Positions 44,114 to 54,190 are shown, counted from the first letter of the stretch. The stretch: DNA of 64,000 nucleotides from an uncultured Bacteroidales bacterium (GCA_910586395.1 CAJUFX010000001.1:453257-517256), one strand, 5' to 3'. Translations and numbers: made by a program. The notes: generated from the sequence alone by a model not told the origin.

Positions 44114-46195
44114 CTAACTGTACTTTTGCTTGAGGTATTTGAAAATGGCCTCCTGCGACCTGAGCGGCTTCTCGCCGGGAGCGGGCCGCTTGTAAACGTG
44201 TTCGGCCTTGGGGCTGACCAGACGGGCGTGCGTGTTGTCGGACAGCTGCAGGTTAAGGATATGCAGCAAGTCCTGCCGGATGGCCGGGTCGTAAATCGGA
44301 CAGGCCACCTCGATGCGGTGGTCCAGGTTGCGCGTCATCCAGTCGGCCGATCCGATGTAATAGAGCGGCGCGCCGCCGTGCGCGAAAATGAACACGCGCG
44401 TATGTTCCAAAAAGCGGTCCACGATGCTCACGACGTTGATGTTGTCGCTCATGCCCGCCACGCGCGGCTTGAGCATGCAGATGCCGCGCACCACCATATC
44501 GACGCGCACGCCGGCGCGCGAGGCCTCGTAGAGTTTGTCTATCATCGCCGTATCGGCCAGGTTGTTCAGGCAGATTTTCATCCAGGCCTCGCGGCCGGCC
44601 TTGGCGTTGGCGATCTCGCCGTCTATGAGCGCGGTAAAGCCCGACCGCAGGTTGAAGGGCGAGACGAACAGCGCCTTGTAGTCGGTAAACGGCCGCCAGT
44701 CGTGCCGCCCGATGGTCTCGAACACCTTGGCCACCTCCTGCGTGATGGCCGGATGGGCCGTCAAAAGCTGCATGTCGCAGTACTGCTTGGCCGTGGCCTC
44801 GTTCGGATTGCCCGTCCCCACGCAGGCGTACAGCCGCTTGCCGTGGCTCTCCTTGCGTTCTATAAGCAATATCTTGGCGTGTACCTTCATGCCCGGAATG
44901 ATGCGGTAAACCTCCACTCGCTCGGCCTCCAGACGCTTGACCCAGTTGATGTTGTTCTCCTCGTCGAAACGCGCCATGAGTTCCATGAAAACGCCCACTT
45001 TCTTGCCGTTGCGCGCCGCGTTGACGAGCGCGTTCATAATGGAGGAGTGCGGCGCGACACGGTAGATGGCCATCTGTATGGAACGGACGGCCGGGTCGAT
45101 GGAGGCCTCGCGCAACAGGTCGATCAGATGCTGGAACGACTGGTACGGGTAATGCAACATGAAGTCGCGCTGCCGCAGCACCTCGAATTTGCTGCCGCTG
45201 ACCGGAAAGGCCTTGACGTCCTGCGGCATGAACGGCGGATAGATGAGATTCGGCTCGCCGAAATCCTTTGGAAAGCCCGTAAAATCTTTCTTGTTTTGGT
45301 AACGGCCGCGGCTGTTGAACGTCGTCTCGTCGTCGGCCGCGAAAATCTTCTGCAACCGCCTGATGAGCGGCTGGGGCATGTTCGCGTCATGCACGAGACG
45401 CACGGTATTCGACTTGTTGCGCTGCTGGAGCTGCATGGAGAGAAAGGCCAGGAAGTCGCGCTGCACCTCGGCATGGCGGTCGAAATCGATGTCTAACTCG
45501 GCGTCGCGCACAAACTTGAACGTATAGGCGTCGTAGCAATCGTAATCCAAAGGCGCGAGAATATCGGAAAGGCAATAACGGATCACGTCGTCCAACAGGA
45601 TGATGTAATGATGGCCGCGGTGGTCGGGCAGACGCAGGAAACGCGTGAGCCGCGCCACGGGAATTTCGATGATCATGTCCTGCTTCTCGTCCGGCGCGCC
45701 GGACTTCCACATCTGTACGGCCATGAAGTTGGACTTGTCGTTGAAACCGCGGTCGTCCTTGAGTTTGTCCATGAAGACGGGATAGAGGTGACGGCGGACG
45801 TGCTGGTGAAAATAATCCTTGATGTAGCGTGCCTGCCAGCCCGCGATATGCGCCTCATCCACCAGATAGACGTTCTGCCGCCGCAATTCCTTGACGTTGG
45901 CTTCGAAAATCTCTTCAAAACGGCTCAGCTGGTCGTTGTTCACGGCCCGGATGCGCCGAAGCAGCAAGGCGGGATCGACACGATATTCGATACGGTGCTT
46001 TTTCTTGTGCAGCAAGCGTTTGAGCGAAGCCACGCGTACACGGTAGAACTCGTCGTTGTTGTTGGAAAAAATGCCGAGAAAAATCATGCGTTCCACAATC
46101 GGGTTCGTGGGATCGGCCGCCTCGCGCAACACGCGCTCGTTAAACGCCAGCCACGCGATTTCGCGGTTCAGATAGGGGGTGATTTCTTTTTTCAT
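44114..46195 (-). CDS. ppk: polyphosphate kinase 1
   Basis: 693 residues, full length for PPK1, which reversibly makes polyphosphate from ATP. The N-terminal domain begins YLNREIAWLAFNERVLREA. The two phospholipase-D-like catalytic domains carry His439 (IPGMKVHAKILLIER, matching E. coli His435, which is autophosphorylated) and His598 (SIVDRFLEHTRVFIF, matching His592). The start MKKEITPY lacks a strong ribosome-binding site, as is common in this phylum. It lies after the terminator of the upstream operon and 11 bases before rlmH. Confidence 0.95.
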   Translation of the reverse strand: MKKEITPYLNREIAWLAFNERVLREAADPTNPIVERMIFLGIFSNNNDEFYRVRVASLKRLLHKKKHRIEYRVDPALLLRRIRAVNNDQLSRFEEIFEANVKELRRQNVYLVDEAHIAGWQARYIKDYFHQHVRRHLYPVFMDKLKDDRGFNDKSNFMAVQMWKSGAPDEKQDMIIEIPVARLTRFLRLPDHRGHHYIILLDDVIRYCLSDILAPLDYDCYDAYTFKFVRDAELDIDFDRHAEVQRDFLAFLSMQLQQRNKSNTVRLVHDANMPQPLIRRLQKIFAADDETTFNSRGRYQNKKDFTGFPKDFGEPNLIYPPFMPQDVKAFPVSGSKFEVLRQRDFMLHYPYQSFQHLIDLLREASIDPAVRSIQMAIYRVAPHSSIMNALVNAARNGKKVGVFMELMARFDEENNINWVKRLEAERVEVYRIIPGMKVHAKILLIERKESHGKRLYACVGTGNPNEATAKQYCDMQLLTAHPAITQEVAKVFETIGRHDWRPFTDYKALFVSPFNLRSGFTALIDGEIANAKAGREAWMKICLNNLADTAMIDKLYEASRAGVRVDMVVRGICMLKPRVAGMSDNINVVSIVDRFLEHTRVFIFAHGGAPLYYIGSADWMTRNLDHRIEVACPIYDPAIRQDLLHILNLQLSDNTHARLVSPKAEHVYKRPAPGEKPLRSQEAIFKYLKQKYS

Positions 46196-46245
46196 GGCAT
46201 ATCGTTGATTCGGCTTGCGCCTTATAAAGCGACAGAAGCCGCATT

Positions 46246-46283
46246 AAATAAGAAAGAGCCGGAACCCCAAGGCCCCGGCTCCT
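46246..46283 (-). terminator. intrinsic terminator after the NfnAB-like gene
   Basis: On the minus strand GAGCCGG and CCGGCTC flank a short loop and are followed by TTTCTTATTT. It separates the fabD-lnt-helicase-flavoprotein run from ppk-rlmH. Confidence 0.8.
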
Positions 46284-46300
46284 TTATCGCGCAGGTCCGC

Positions 46301-48622
46301 TTACTTGCCGCGCAGATATTCGTCGATGGCCTTGGCCGCCTTGCGGGCCGCCCCCATCGCGAGAATAACCGTGGCGGCACCCGAAACGGCGTCCCCGCCG
46401 GCAAATACGCCCGGCCGCGTCGTCGCGCCGTGTTCGTCGGCCACGAGACAGCCGCGCTTGTCGGTCTCCAGACCCGGCGTGTGCGACGAAATCATCGGGT
46501 TGGGCGACGTACCCAACGACATCACGACTTCGTCCACCTCCAGAACGTATTCCGAGCCCGGCACCTCAACGGGGCTGCGGCGGCCGGAAGCGTCCGGTTC
46601 GCCCAGTTCCATCTTGACGCACTTCATGCCCGTTACCCAGCCCTGTTCATTGCCGATGATTTCGACGGGGTTCGTCAGTTCGAGGAAGTGGATGCCCTCC
46701 TCGTGCGCGTGGTGTACCTCTTCCTTACGCGCCGGCATTTCGGCTTCGCTGCGGCGATAGACGATATAGACTTCCGAACCGAGGCGTTTGGACGTACGCG
46801 CGGCGTCCATGGCCACGTTGCCGCCGCCCACGATGGCCACTTTCTTGCCGATGAACACCGGCGTATCGTGGTCGTCGCGATAGGCTTTCATGAGGTTGGA
46901 GCGCGTCAAGAGTTCGTTGGCCGAAAGCACGCCGTTGAGATTCTCGCCCGGAATGCGCATGAACTTGGGCAAGCCCGCGCCCGAACCGATGAAGACGGCG
47001 TCGAAGCCTTCTTCGTTCATCAGATGGTCGATGCTGACCGTCTTGCCGATGATGACGTCGTTTTCAAATACGACGCCGAGTTTCTTCAGGTTCTCGATTT
47101 CGTGCGCCACGATGGCTTTCGGCAGACGGAATTCGGGAATACCGTAAACCAAAACGCCGCCCGACTTGTGCAGGGCTTCGAAAACGCTGACCTGATAGCC
47201 CATCTTGGCCAAGTCGCCGGCGCAGGTCAGACCCGCGGGGCCGGAACCGATGACGGCCACTTTCTGCTTCTTCTTTTCAGCCGGCTGAACCGGCGTATCG
47301 AGCCCATGTTTGCGCGTGTAGTCGGCCACGAAACGTTCGAGTTTGCCGATGGCGATGGGTTGCCCCTTGACGCCCAACACGCACTTGCCCTCGCACTGGG
47401 TCTCCTGCGGACACACGCGGCCGCAGACGGCCGGCAGGGCGGAGTCGCGCGCGATAACCCGGGCGGCCGCGGCGAAGTCGCCCAAAGCGACCTGATGGAT
47501 GAATTCGGGAATATGGATCGACACCGGACACTGCGTCACGCAACCCGGCTTCTTGCATTGCAGACAGCGCGAGGCTTCGGCCATGGCTTCCTCCACGGTA
47601 TAGCCGAGGCAGACTTCCTCAAAGTTGTGGCTGCGCACTTCCGGATCCTGCTCCTTAATCGGCACGCGCGTTTTGGGTTTCTCCACGGGCGGCTTGACGG
47701 CTTCGGGCGCCGTCTCGGCCTTGGCGCGCTCGGCCAGGGAGTCTTCCACGGCCGCCGCCAGATTGCAGCGGTGTTCTTCCGTATTTTTGGCGATTTCGTA
47801 CTGACGGTACATGCCCTGACGGCGCATGGCCTCGTCGAAATCCACCTGGAAAGCGTCGAATTCAGGCCCGTCCACGCACGTGAACTTGGTCTTGCCGCCA
47901 ATCGTCACGCGGCAGGCGCCGCACATGCCGGTTCCATCGACCATGAGGCTGTTGAGGCTGACAATCGTCGGGATGTTGTAGGCCTTGGTCATCATCGTCA
48001 CGAATTTCATCATGATCATCGGGCCGATGCAAATCACCTCGTCATATTTCTTGCCTTGGTTGTCGATCAAGTCTTTCATCAGGTCGGTCACACGGCCGTT
48101 GAAGCCGAGCGTGCCGTCGTCGGTACAGAGGTAGAGGTTGCCCGCCACTTCGCGCATCTCGTTCTCCAGCACCATGAGGTTGGCCGAACGCGCGCCGATG
48201 ATGACGTCGCAGACAATGCCGTGTTCCTTCATCCAGCGCACCTGCGGATAGACGGGCGCGGCCGCCACCGAGCCGGCCACAAACAGGATGTTGCGTTTCT
48301 TGACTTCTTCCAACGGTTCCTTGACGAATTCCGACGGCTGACCCAACGGGCCCACGACGTCGTGGAAACATTCGCCCACGTTGAACGCGGCCATCTTCTG
48401 CGTGGAGCCGCCGATAACCTGAAACACGATGCGGATCGTGCCTTTCTCGCGGTCGTAGTCGCAGACCGTAAGCGGAATACGTTCGCCCGTCTCGCTCGGT
48501 ACCACAATCAGGAACTGCCCCGGTTGAGCCGAGGCCGCCAAACGCGGCGCATACACGTCCATGCTCACGATCTGAGCCGACAACTGCGCCTTGTCCAAAA
48601 TTTCAAACAATTTGTTAGCCAT
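46301..48622 (-). CDS. fused ferredoxin-NADP reductase-like and glutamate synthase small subunit-like flavoprotein (NfnAB/SudAB type)
   Basis: 773 residues. The N-terminal ~285 residues are a PyrK/ferredoxin-NADP reductase-type FAD and NAD domain with a [2Fe-2S] Cys cluster (GMCGACRVTIGGKTKFTCVD). From about 330 follows a GltD-like unit: [4Fe-4S] Cys motifs (CLQCKKPGCVTQCPV; CGRVCPQETQCEGKCVLG), then two nucleotide-binding folds (VAVIGSGPAGLTCAGDLAKM; VAIVGGGNVAMDAARTSKRL). Such fusions are often labelled NADPH-dependent glutamate synthase, but without a GltB partner they more likely act as NfnAB-type transhydrogenase (NADH, NADPH, ferredoxin) or sulfide dehydrogenase. No gltB is in the window. 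Starts 12 bases after the helicase gene. Confidence 0.88.
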   Translation of the reverse strand: MANKLFEILDKAQLSAQIVSMDVYAPRLAASAQPGQFLIVVPSETGERIPLTVCDYDREKGTIRIVFQVIGGSTQKMAAFNVGECFHDVVGPLGQPSEFVKEPLEEVKKRNILFVAGSVAAAPVYPQVRWMKEHGIVCDVIIGARSANLMVLENEMREVAGNLYLCTDDGTLGFNGRVTDLMKDLIDNQGKKYDEVICIGPMIMMKFVTMMTKAYNIPTIVSLNSLMVDGTGMCGACRVTIGGKTKFTCVDGPEFDAFQVDFDEAMRRQGMYRQYEIAKNTEEHRCNLAAAVEDSLAERAKAETAPEAVKPPVEKPKTRVPIKEQDPEVRSHNFEEVCLGYTVEEAMAEASRCLQCKKPGCVTQCPVSIHIPEFIHQVALGDFAAAARVIARDSALPAVCGRVCPQETQCEGKCVLGVKGQPIAIGKLERFVADYTRKHGLDTPVQPAEKKKQKVAVIGSGPAGLTCAGDLAKMGYQVSVFEALHKSGGVLVYGIPEFRLPKAIVAHEIENLKKLGVVFENDVIIGKTVSIDHLMNEEGFDAVFIGSGAGLPKFMRIPGENLNGVLSANELLTRSNLMKAYRDDHDTPVFIGKKVAIVGGGNVAMDAARTSKRLGSEVYIVYRRSEAEMPARKEEVHHAHEEGIHFLELTNPVEIIGNEQGWVTGMKCVKMELGEPDASGRRSPVEVPGSEYVLEVDEVVMSLGTSPNPMISSHTPGLETDKRGCLVADEHGATTRPGVFAGGDAVSGAATVILAMGAARKAAKAIDEYLRGK

Positions 48623-48634
48623 ATTTTTATGTTT

Positions 48635-50704
48635 TTATCTTTTCTTACTCTTACGGGCGGGCTTACCGGCCGACCGACCGTAGCCGCCGGTCTGACGCGC
48701 CTTGTCCACGGCTTTCTGCGCCCGTTTGGCGCCGCCTTTCTTCTTCGCGCCCTTTTCCCAGCCGTCGTTCCAACCGCCGTCCTGAGGCCATGCGCCGGAC
48801 GCCCAGGGATCCTCGCCCCAAGCCTCCTTGTTCCAAGCCTTCTTGCCTTTGGGCTCGGACTTATCCCACGCGCTGCCATCCACAAACGCCATCCAGTCTT
48901 TCTTGCCGCCACGGGACTTACGTTCGGAGCGGTCGGTACGTTCGGAGCGGCCGGCATATCCGTCATGTTCGCCGCGTTCCTTGCGGCCGCCTCTTCCGGG
49001 GTGTTCGCCGCGTCCGGCACGTTCGGCGCGTTCGCCGTAAGCGCCGCCGCGCCGTTTGCTTCTGTCCGGACCGTCGCCGCGTTCGCCCGGCTCCTGCCCG
49101 TTCGCCACCTCGGCAAACACCTTGCGGTCTTTATAGACGGCGCCGCCCAAGGCCTGCACCGCCTGTCCGGCGTAAACCGACGGAATCTCCACGAACGAAC
49201 ACGTCTTGCGCAGGTCGATGCGGCCCACGCGCATGTCGCGGTCCTTGACGTAATCGTTCAACAGGCCGATGAGGTTCTGCGGCTTGATGCCGTCCATGTG
49301 ACCGAGGTTGATGAACAGCCGTACGAAATCGCCGCGGTCGCCCCGGTCGCCCGACCGTTTCTCGCGCGTCGCCTCCACGCTCATGTCGCGTACCTCGGGC
49401 GCATTGCGGTAATAGTTCAGGAAACGGTTGAACTCCAACGCCACGAAACGCTGGATCAACTCCTCCTTGCTCAGCGGCTGCAGCTTCTCGTAAATGGCCG
49501 GCAGATAGGTTTCCAGTTCTTCGGCCGCCAAATCCACGCCCAACATGCGTTCGGCCTGAAAAAGCACCTGCTTGCCGCATATCTCCTCGCCGCTCGGCAG
49601 CTGTTTCAATTCGAACGACTTGTGAATCGTCTTTTCAATCTCCTTGATGCGCGATTTTTCACGCGTCGTGATGAGCGCGATCGAGACGCCCGTGGCCGAA
49701 GCCCGTCCCGTCCGTCCGCTGCGGTGCGTGTATTGCTCCACATCGTCCGGCAGGTTGTAGTTGAGCACATGCGTCAGGTTGTTCACGTCCAAACCGCGCG
49801 CCGCCACATCCGTCGCCACGAGCAGCTGCAGGTTCTTAAGCCGGAAACGGCTCATCGCGTTGTCGCGCTGCGCCTGCGACAAATCGCCGTGCAGGGCGTC
49901 GGCATTGTAGCCGTCCTGTATAAGTTTTTCCGCCACTTCCTGCGTCTCGCGCCGGGTGCGGCAGAAAATAATCGAATAAATCTCCGGATAATAGTCGATT
50001 ATCCGCTTCAACGCCAAATAGCGTTCTTTGGCCTGCACCATGTAATAATGGTGCGTCACGTTGGCCGAGCCTTCGTTGCGGCGGCCGATCGTCACCTCGG
50101 CCGGATCGGTCATGTAACGGCCGGTCATGGCGCGTATCTCCTTGGGCATCGTGGCCGAAAACAGCCACGTATGCTTATCCTGCGGCGTATAGGCCAAAAT
50201 GCCGTCCAACTCGTCGCGGAAGCCCATGTGCAGCATCTCGTCGGCCTCGTCAAAAACCACCGTGTTGATATGCGACAAATCCAGCTTGCCGCGCCGCAAG
50301 ATGTCGAGCATACGGCCGGGCGTGGCCACGACGACCTTCAGCCCGCGTTCTATCTCCGACATCTGCCGTTCTATGCTCGCCCCGCCATAGACCGCGCCGA
50401 TCTTGACGCCGGGCAGGTGCGCCGCCATTTTCTCCATGTCGGTCGCTATCTGCAGACACAGTTCCCGCGTCGGGCTCAACACCAGAGCCTCCACCTGCCG
50501 GTTCGTCGGGTCGAGCCGTTGCAAAATCGGCAGGCCGAAAGCCGCCGTCTTGCCTGTCCCCGTCTGCGCCAAGGCGATGAGGTCGGTCGGTTGTTCCAAC
50601 AATAACGGAATGACCTGTTCCTGTACCGGCATGGCTTCTTTAAATCCCAAGTCCGATACGGCGGTCAACAATTCCGCCTTCAAATTCAATTCTTCAAATT
50701 TCAT
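48635..50704 (-). CDS. DEAD-box RNA helicase with DbpA-type RNA-binding domain
   Basis: 689 residues. The N-terminal RecA-like domain has the Q motif (FKEAMPVQEQVIPLLLE), Walker A (ALAQTGTGKTAAFGLP, about residues 45-60) and DEAD box (NTVVFDEADEMLHMGF). The second has IIFCRTRRETQEVAEKL and THRSGRTGRASATG. A DbpA-type domain at about 475-550 (VRLFINLGHMDGIKPQNLIG) binds structured RNA. The last ~130 residues are Arg/Gly/Lys/Asp-rich and disordered. Probable roles are ribosome assembly or cold-shock RNA remodelling. Starts 7 bases after lnt ends. Confidence 0.93.
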   Translation of the reverse strand: MKFEELNLKAELLTAVSDLGFKEAMPVQEQVIPLLLEQPTDLIALAQTGTGKTAAFGLPILQRLDPTNRQVEALVLSPTRELCLQIATDMEKMAAHLPGVKIGAVYGGASIERQMSEIERGLKVVVATPGRMLDILRRGKLDLSHINTVVFDEADEMLHMGFRDELDGILAYTPQDKHTWLFSATMPKEIRAMTGRYMTDPAEVTIGRRNEGSANVTHHYYMVQAKERYLALKRIIDYYPEIYSIIFCRTRRETQEVAEKLIQDGYNADALHGDLSQAQRDNAMSRFRLKNLQLLVATDVAARGLDVNNLTHVLNYNLPDDVEQYTHRSGRTGRASATGVSIALITTREKSRIKEIEKTIHKSFELKQLPSGEEICGKQVLFQAERMLGVDLAAEELETYLPAIYEKLQPLSKEELIQRFVALEFNRFLNYYRNAPEVRDMSVEATREKRSGDRGDRGDFVRLFINLGHMDGIKPQNLIGLLNDYVKDRDMRVGRIDLRKTCSFVEIPSVYAGQAVQALGGAVYKDRKVFAEVANGQEPGERGDGPDRSKRRGGAYGERAERAGRGEHPGRGGRKERGEHDGYAGRSERTDRSERKSRGGKKDWMAFVDGSAWDKSEPKGKKAWNKEAWGEDPWASGAWPQDGGWNDGWEKGAKKKGGAKRAQKAVDKARQTGGYGRSAGKPARKSKKR

Positions 50705-50711
50705 AGATTTT

Positions 50712-52490
50712 CTATCCTCTCTTTACTATCCGCAAAACAAGACCTCCTAACAACAGCAACAGAGAGATAGGTCCGAACGTCCGCCCTAAAATATCACCGT
50801 AACGGCTATAAAAAGTAAGTTCGCGATTGATTTTCATATTATGTTTAATGACGGCGGGTTCCCAATAGGCCGTGCGTTGCAGCACGTCGCCCCGCTGGGA
50901 AATAAAGGCCGAGATACCCGTATTGGCCGAACGGGCGATGTCACGCCGGTTCTCGATGGCCCGCAGACGCGCGTATTCGGCATGTTGCCGGTGTCCCGGC
51001 GTGTCTCCCCACCAGCCGTCGTTGGTGGAGATAAACAGCAGTTCGGCGCCGTTGCGGCAGAAGCCCGTCACATAGTCGCCGAAAATGGACTCGTAGCAGA
51101 TGACGTCGGCGTAGCGGACCGTGTCGCCCGGCCGCTCCGAACGGAACACCTCAGGCTCCGCATCCGTCCCCAGCGTGCCGACGATGCCGCCCAAGTCGAT
51201 CGCCCATTTCTCCAAAAAGCCGATTCTATCGACCAGCGGCATGATTTCCACGGCCGGCGTCAGTTTGGATTTGTGACGCAGGCGGAAACCGGCCGCAGAC
51301 GGCAAAGCCTGTTGCGGAGATACAGTTGCGGCGGCCGATACGTCCGTCGAAACCGCTGACGGAACAACCGCTGACGGAACGACCGAAGCCGTATCGATGA
51401 CCATGACCGTATTATGCGCCAGATAATAGAGCGTGTTGTGCCCGTAGAGGCCCGGCCGCTTGCGCACGCCGCGCGTCGCCGAATCTTCGGGCGCGAGTTG
51501 GCTGTAGGTGGAGATGCCGGCCACGACCGACAGGCCGGGATAGTCGTTCAGGAAGCCGCGGATTTCGGCCACGCTCGGCGAGTTCGCCAACTTGTGTTCC
51601 CAAACGTACTCCTGTATCATGCTTTCGGGCGTGACGAGGAAGCGGGTCTGCGGACCCAACGCATATTCGCCCAAAAACAGCATGCGCCGGACCGCCTCCA
51701 CCGGCGGGATGTCGTATTGTTCCCCGTACGGGTCTATGTTCGGCTGCACGACCACGGTCTCGACTTGCCGCCCCGCGCTCCGGTAATGCGCGTACCGCCA
51801 CATCGAACCGCCCACGGGCAGCAGGATGGCGAGGCAGACCGCCACGGCCTTGACCGTCCGCTCGCGCTTGGGCGCGGCGGCCACCGTGGCCTTGCACCAT
51901 GCCAAAAACAACATGTTGACGAGCAACACCCACAGGCTGCCGCCCGACGTGCCCGTGTATTCGTACCACTGCACCCAGGCCGGCTGCGTGGCGAACACGT
52001 TGCCGAGCGTGAGCCACGGCCACGCGATATCCCAGATATGGTGGATGTACTCGAACGCGATCCAATAGACGACGAGCACGCCACCGCGCGCGCTGTGCAA
52101 CGGCAGCCGTCGCGTCGTGGCATGATAGAGCCAGAACACCGTCGCCATGAGCAGCGCGTTGGCCACCCAAGCCAAGGCCGCCGCGGGCGTGGAATTCCAT
52201 ATCCAATACGTGGTCAGGACGTTCCAAATCAAAAACGCGGTCAGGGCATAGAGGAAAACGCGGTAACGCCGCGGCTTGACGGGAGCGTCACCGGCCTGTC
52301 CTGCGGCCGTGGATCCGGCAACCGCCTTGCGCCGGCGATAGACATAGTCTTCCGCCCACAGCAGCGGCACCCACGCGACAAACGCCAAAGGCGTAAAGCC
52401 ACGCGCCGGCCAGGCCGCGGCCAGCATCAGCCCCGTCGCGGCGGCCGCCGCCCAAAACATCCACGATTTTACCTGAATCGATTGCTTCAT
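50712..52490 (-). CDS. lnt: apolipoprotein N-acyltransferase
   Basis: 592 residues from MKQSIQVKSWMFWAAAAATG; a GTG/ATG further upstream would add eight residues of no use. About seven membrane helices are followed by a periplasmic nitrilase-like domain with the catalytic triad Glu289 (FLVTPESMIQEY), Lys407 (LRHKSKLTPAVEIMP) and Cys465 (ADVICYESIFGD). It adds the third acyl chain to lipoproteins in the inner membrane. An Ala/Ser/Val-rich insert (SVVPSAVVPSAVSTDVSAAA) in the nitrilase domain is unusual. It probably shares the fabD promoter; the gap to fabD is 82 bases. Confidence 0.92.
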   Translation of the reverse strand: MKQSIQVKSWMFWAAAAATGLMLAAAWPARGFTPLAFVAWVPLLWAEDYVYRRRKAVAGSTAAGQAGDAPVKPRRYRVFLYALTAFLIWNVLTTYWIWNSTPAAALAWVANALLMATVFWLYHATTRRLPLHSARGGVLVVYWIAFEYIHHIWDIAWPWLTLGNVFATQPAWVQWYEYTGTSGGSLWVLLVNMLFLAWCKATVAAAPKRERTVKAVAVCLAILLPVGGSMWRYAHYRSAGRQVETVVVQPNIDPYGEQYDIPPVEAVRRMLFLGEYALGPQTRFLVTPESMIQEYVWEHKLANSPSVAEIRGFLNDYPGLSVVAGISTYSQLAPEDSATRGVRKRPGLYGHNTLYYLAHNTVMVIDTASVVPSAVVPSAVSTDVSAAATVSPQQALPSAAGFRLRHKSKLTPAVEIMPLVDRIGFLEKWAIDLGGIVGTLGTDAEPEVFRSERPGDTVRYADVICYESIFGDYVTGFCRNGAELLFISTNDGWWGDTPGHRQHAEYARLRAIENRRDIARSANTGISAFISQRGDVLQRTAYWEPAVIKHNMKINRELTFYSRYGDILGRTFGPISLLLLLGGLVLRIVKRG

Positions 52491-52572
52491 CCCATAATGC
52501 GAATATGCCGACATGCACGCGTCCGTGTGAAGGCGCGCCGCATGCCGGCCCTTGTTCCGACGAGGCGCGGCC

Positions 52573-53466
52573 TTAAGCCAGCTGCACCGTACCCGCGCTT
52601 ACCGCCAGTTCCGGCGCGATTTTCTTGGCCAAGCCCTGCAACACCGAGCCGGGGCCCACTTCAATCATTTCCGTCGCGCCGTCCGCCGCCATGTTGCGGA
52701 CGATTTCCGTCCAACGTACGGGCGACGTCAGTTGCGCCACCAAATTGGCCTTGATGTCGGCCGGATCGGTAAACGGACGCGCGTTCACATTCTGATAGAC
52801 CGGGCAGACCGGCGTATGAAACTGCGTGCTCTCGATGGCCTGCGCCAGTTCCACGCGCGCCGGCTCCATGAGCGGCGAGTGGAAAGCGCCGCCCACCTTA
52901 AGCGGCAACGCCCGCTTGGCCCCCGCGGCCTTGCAGGCCTCGCAAGCCTGTTCGATGCCCTTCATGCTGCCCGAAATAACGAGCTGGCCGGGGCTGTTGT
53001 AATTGGCCGGCACGACGACCTCGCCCTGGATGCCGGCGCAGATTTCCTCTATCTTGGCGTCGTCCAAGCCGATGATGGCCGCCATCGTGGAGGGATTCAT
53101 CTCGCAGGCTTTCTGCATCGCGTTGGCCCGTTTGGAAACCAGCACGAGCGCGTCTTCGAAGTTCAACGCCCGGTTGGCCACCAAAGCCGAAAATTCGCCG
53201 AGGGAGTGACCGCCCACCATGTCGGGTTTGAAATCCGGCAGACAGGCCGCCAGAATGACCGAATGCAGGAAGACCGCCGGCTGCGTCACTTTCGTCTGTT
53301 TCAAATCTTCGTCGGTGCCGGCAAACATGAGGTCGGTAATGCGGAAGCCGAGGATGTCGTTGGCTTTTTCAAACATCTCTTTCGCCTGAGGATAAGCCTC
53401 GTACAGATCCTTTCCCATGCCCACGAACTGTGCGCCCTGTCCCGGGAATACGTATGCTCTTTTCAT
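52573..53466 (-). CDS. fabD: malonyl-CoA:ACP transacylase
   Basis: 297 residues, normal FabD length. Motifs: YVFPGQGAQFVGMGKDLYEA at the N-terminus; nucleophile Ser88 in VGGHSLGEFSALVA; His196 in VGGAFHSPLMEPARVEL. It loads malonate from CoA onto acyl carrier protein for fatty-acid synthesis. First gene of the minus-strand housekeeping operon, behind a consensus promoter (53496-53527). Confidence 0.96.
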   Translation of the reverse strand: MKRAYVFPGQGAQFVGMGKDLYEAYPQAKEMFEKANDILGFRITDLMFAGTDEDLKQTKVTQPAVFLHSVILAACLPDFKPDMVGGHSLGEFSALVANRALNFEDALVLVSKRANAMQKACEMNPSTMAAIIGLDDAKIEEICAGIQGEVVVPANYNSPGQLVISGSMKGIEQACEACKAAGAKRALPLKVGGAFHSPLMEPARVELAQAIESTQFHTPVCPVYQNVNARPFTDPADIKANLVAQLTSPVRWTEIVRNMAADGATEMIEVGPGSVLQGLAKKIAPELAVSAGTVQLA

Positions 53467-53495
53467 TGTTATTGGTTTATCAATAATTTAACTGA

Positions 53496-53527
53496 CAAAG
53501 GTAGTGCAAATCGGGCGCAATAGCAAA
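53496..53527 (-). promoter_or_regulatory. consensus promoter of fabD
   Basis: Minus strand TTTG, 20-base spacer, TACCTTTG; a perfect match to the Bacteroidota consensus, 30 bases before the fabD start. Confidence 0.85.
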
Positions 53528-53565
53528 TACGGAACCAAGTTTCATACCGCCACCCATTTTTTCCG

Positions 53566-53597
53566 CTTGCTATTTTCTTTGAATTGCCTTACCTTTG
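53566..53597 (+). promoter_or_regulatory. promoter of the small exported protein
   Basis: CTTG, 20-base spacer, TACCTTTG (53590-53597), 28 bases before the ATG at 53625. Confidence 0.75.
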
Positions 53598-53624
53598 CAA
53601 GGTTGACACGGTATGTTTTGGCTT

Positions 53625-54098
53625 ATGAAAAAGTTAAACTATCTTCTTGCATTATTTGTCAGTGCCTGTGCACTTTGCCTTGCGGGTTCGCATGATCGGG
53701 TTCATGCGCAAAGTTCTTATATCGACCTGACCATCGTGGAGTCCGTGGATTACAATAAACCGCTCGGCACATTCTCCCGGGAAGCTTTCGACGACGCATT
53801 CCGCGTCGCGTCCCTGGACGGGGACGAATACGAACCGGATCTGGACCGCGCGCTCGTCATGTTCATCAACCTGTTGCAGCCGGAACGTTCCTATATCATC
53901 CAACACGAACCGACTTACTATTTCGTATTCCAATACAACAAGAAAGTAGGCAACTACTTGGTGATGAACAACAGTATAGGCGAAAAGAACGAGGCCATCT
54001 ACGTGGATACGTTCTCCGAAGCCCAATACGAAATGCTGAAACTGCTGCAAGTGTTCTACAGCAGCACGCCCGTCCTTTCGGTGGAAGAATACCGATAG
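53625..54098 (+). CDS. small exported protein of unknown function
   Basis: 157 residues from MKKLNYLLALFVSACALCLA, a Sec signal peptide ending near RVHAQ; the upstream start (53613) would precede it with MFWL. The mature ~125 residues (SSYIDLTIVESVDYNKPLGT, SREAFDDAFRVASLDGDEYE, YNKKVGNYLVMNNSIGEKNE) look alpha/beta; no family recognised and no lipobox or T9SS tail. A monocistronic unit with its own promoter and terminator, divergent from fabD. Confidence 0.75.
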   Translation: MKKLNYLLALFVSACALCLAGSHDRVHAQSSYIDLTIVESVDYNKPLGTFSREAFDDAFRVASLDGDEYEPDLDRALVMFINLLQPERSYIIQHEPTYYFVFQYNKKVGNYLVMNNSIGEKNEAIYVDTFSEAQYEMLKLLQVFYSSTPVLSVEEYR

Positions 54099-54148
54099 AT
54101 TCCGGTTCCCCGGGTCTCCCGGGTCTTAGGGTCTCCGGTCCGATATGC

Positions 54149-54190
54149 AAAACCTCCCGTTCCAATAGAATAGAAGAGCGGGAGGTTTTT
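54149..54190 (+). terminator. intrinsic terminator after the small exported protein
   Basis: AAACCTCCCG pairs with CGGGAGGTTT around an 18-base loop, followed by TTTGTTTTT. Because it is A-rich on the left, it may also stop transcription from the folB side. Confidence 0.85.

Noticed and set aside
45608..50605. 1665-codon plus-strand open frame
   Set aside because: It lies opposite ppk, the NfnAB-like gene and the helicase, all with clear family motifs. Its His/Arg-rich composition is typical of the antisense of GC-rich genes.
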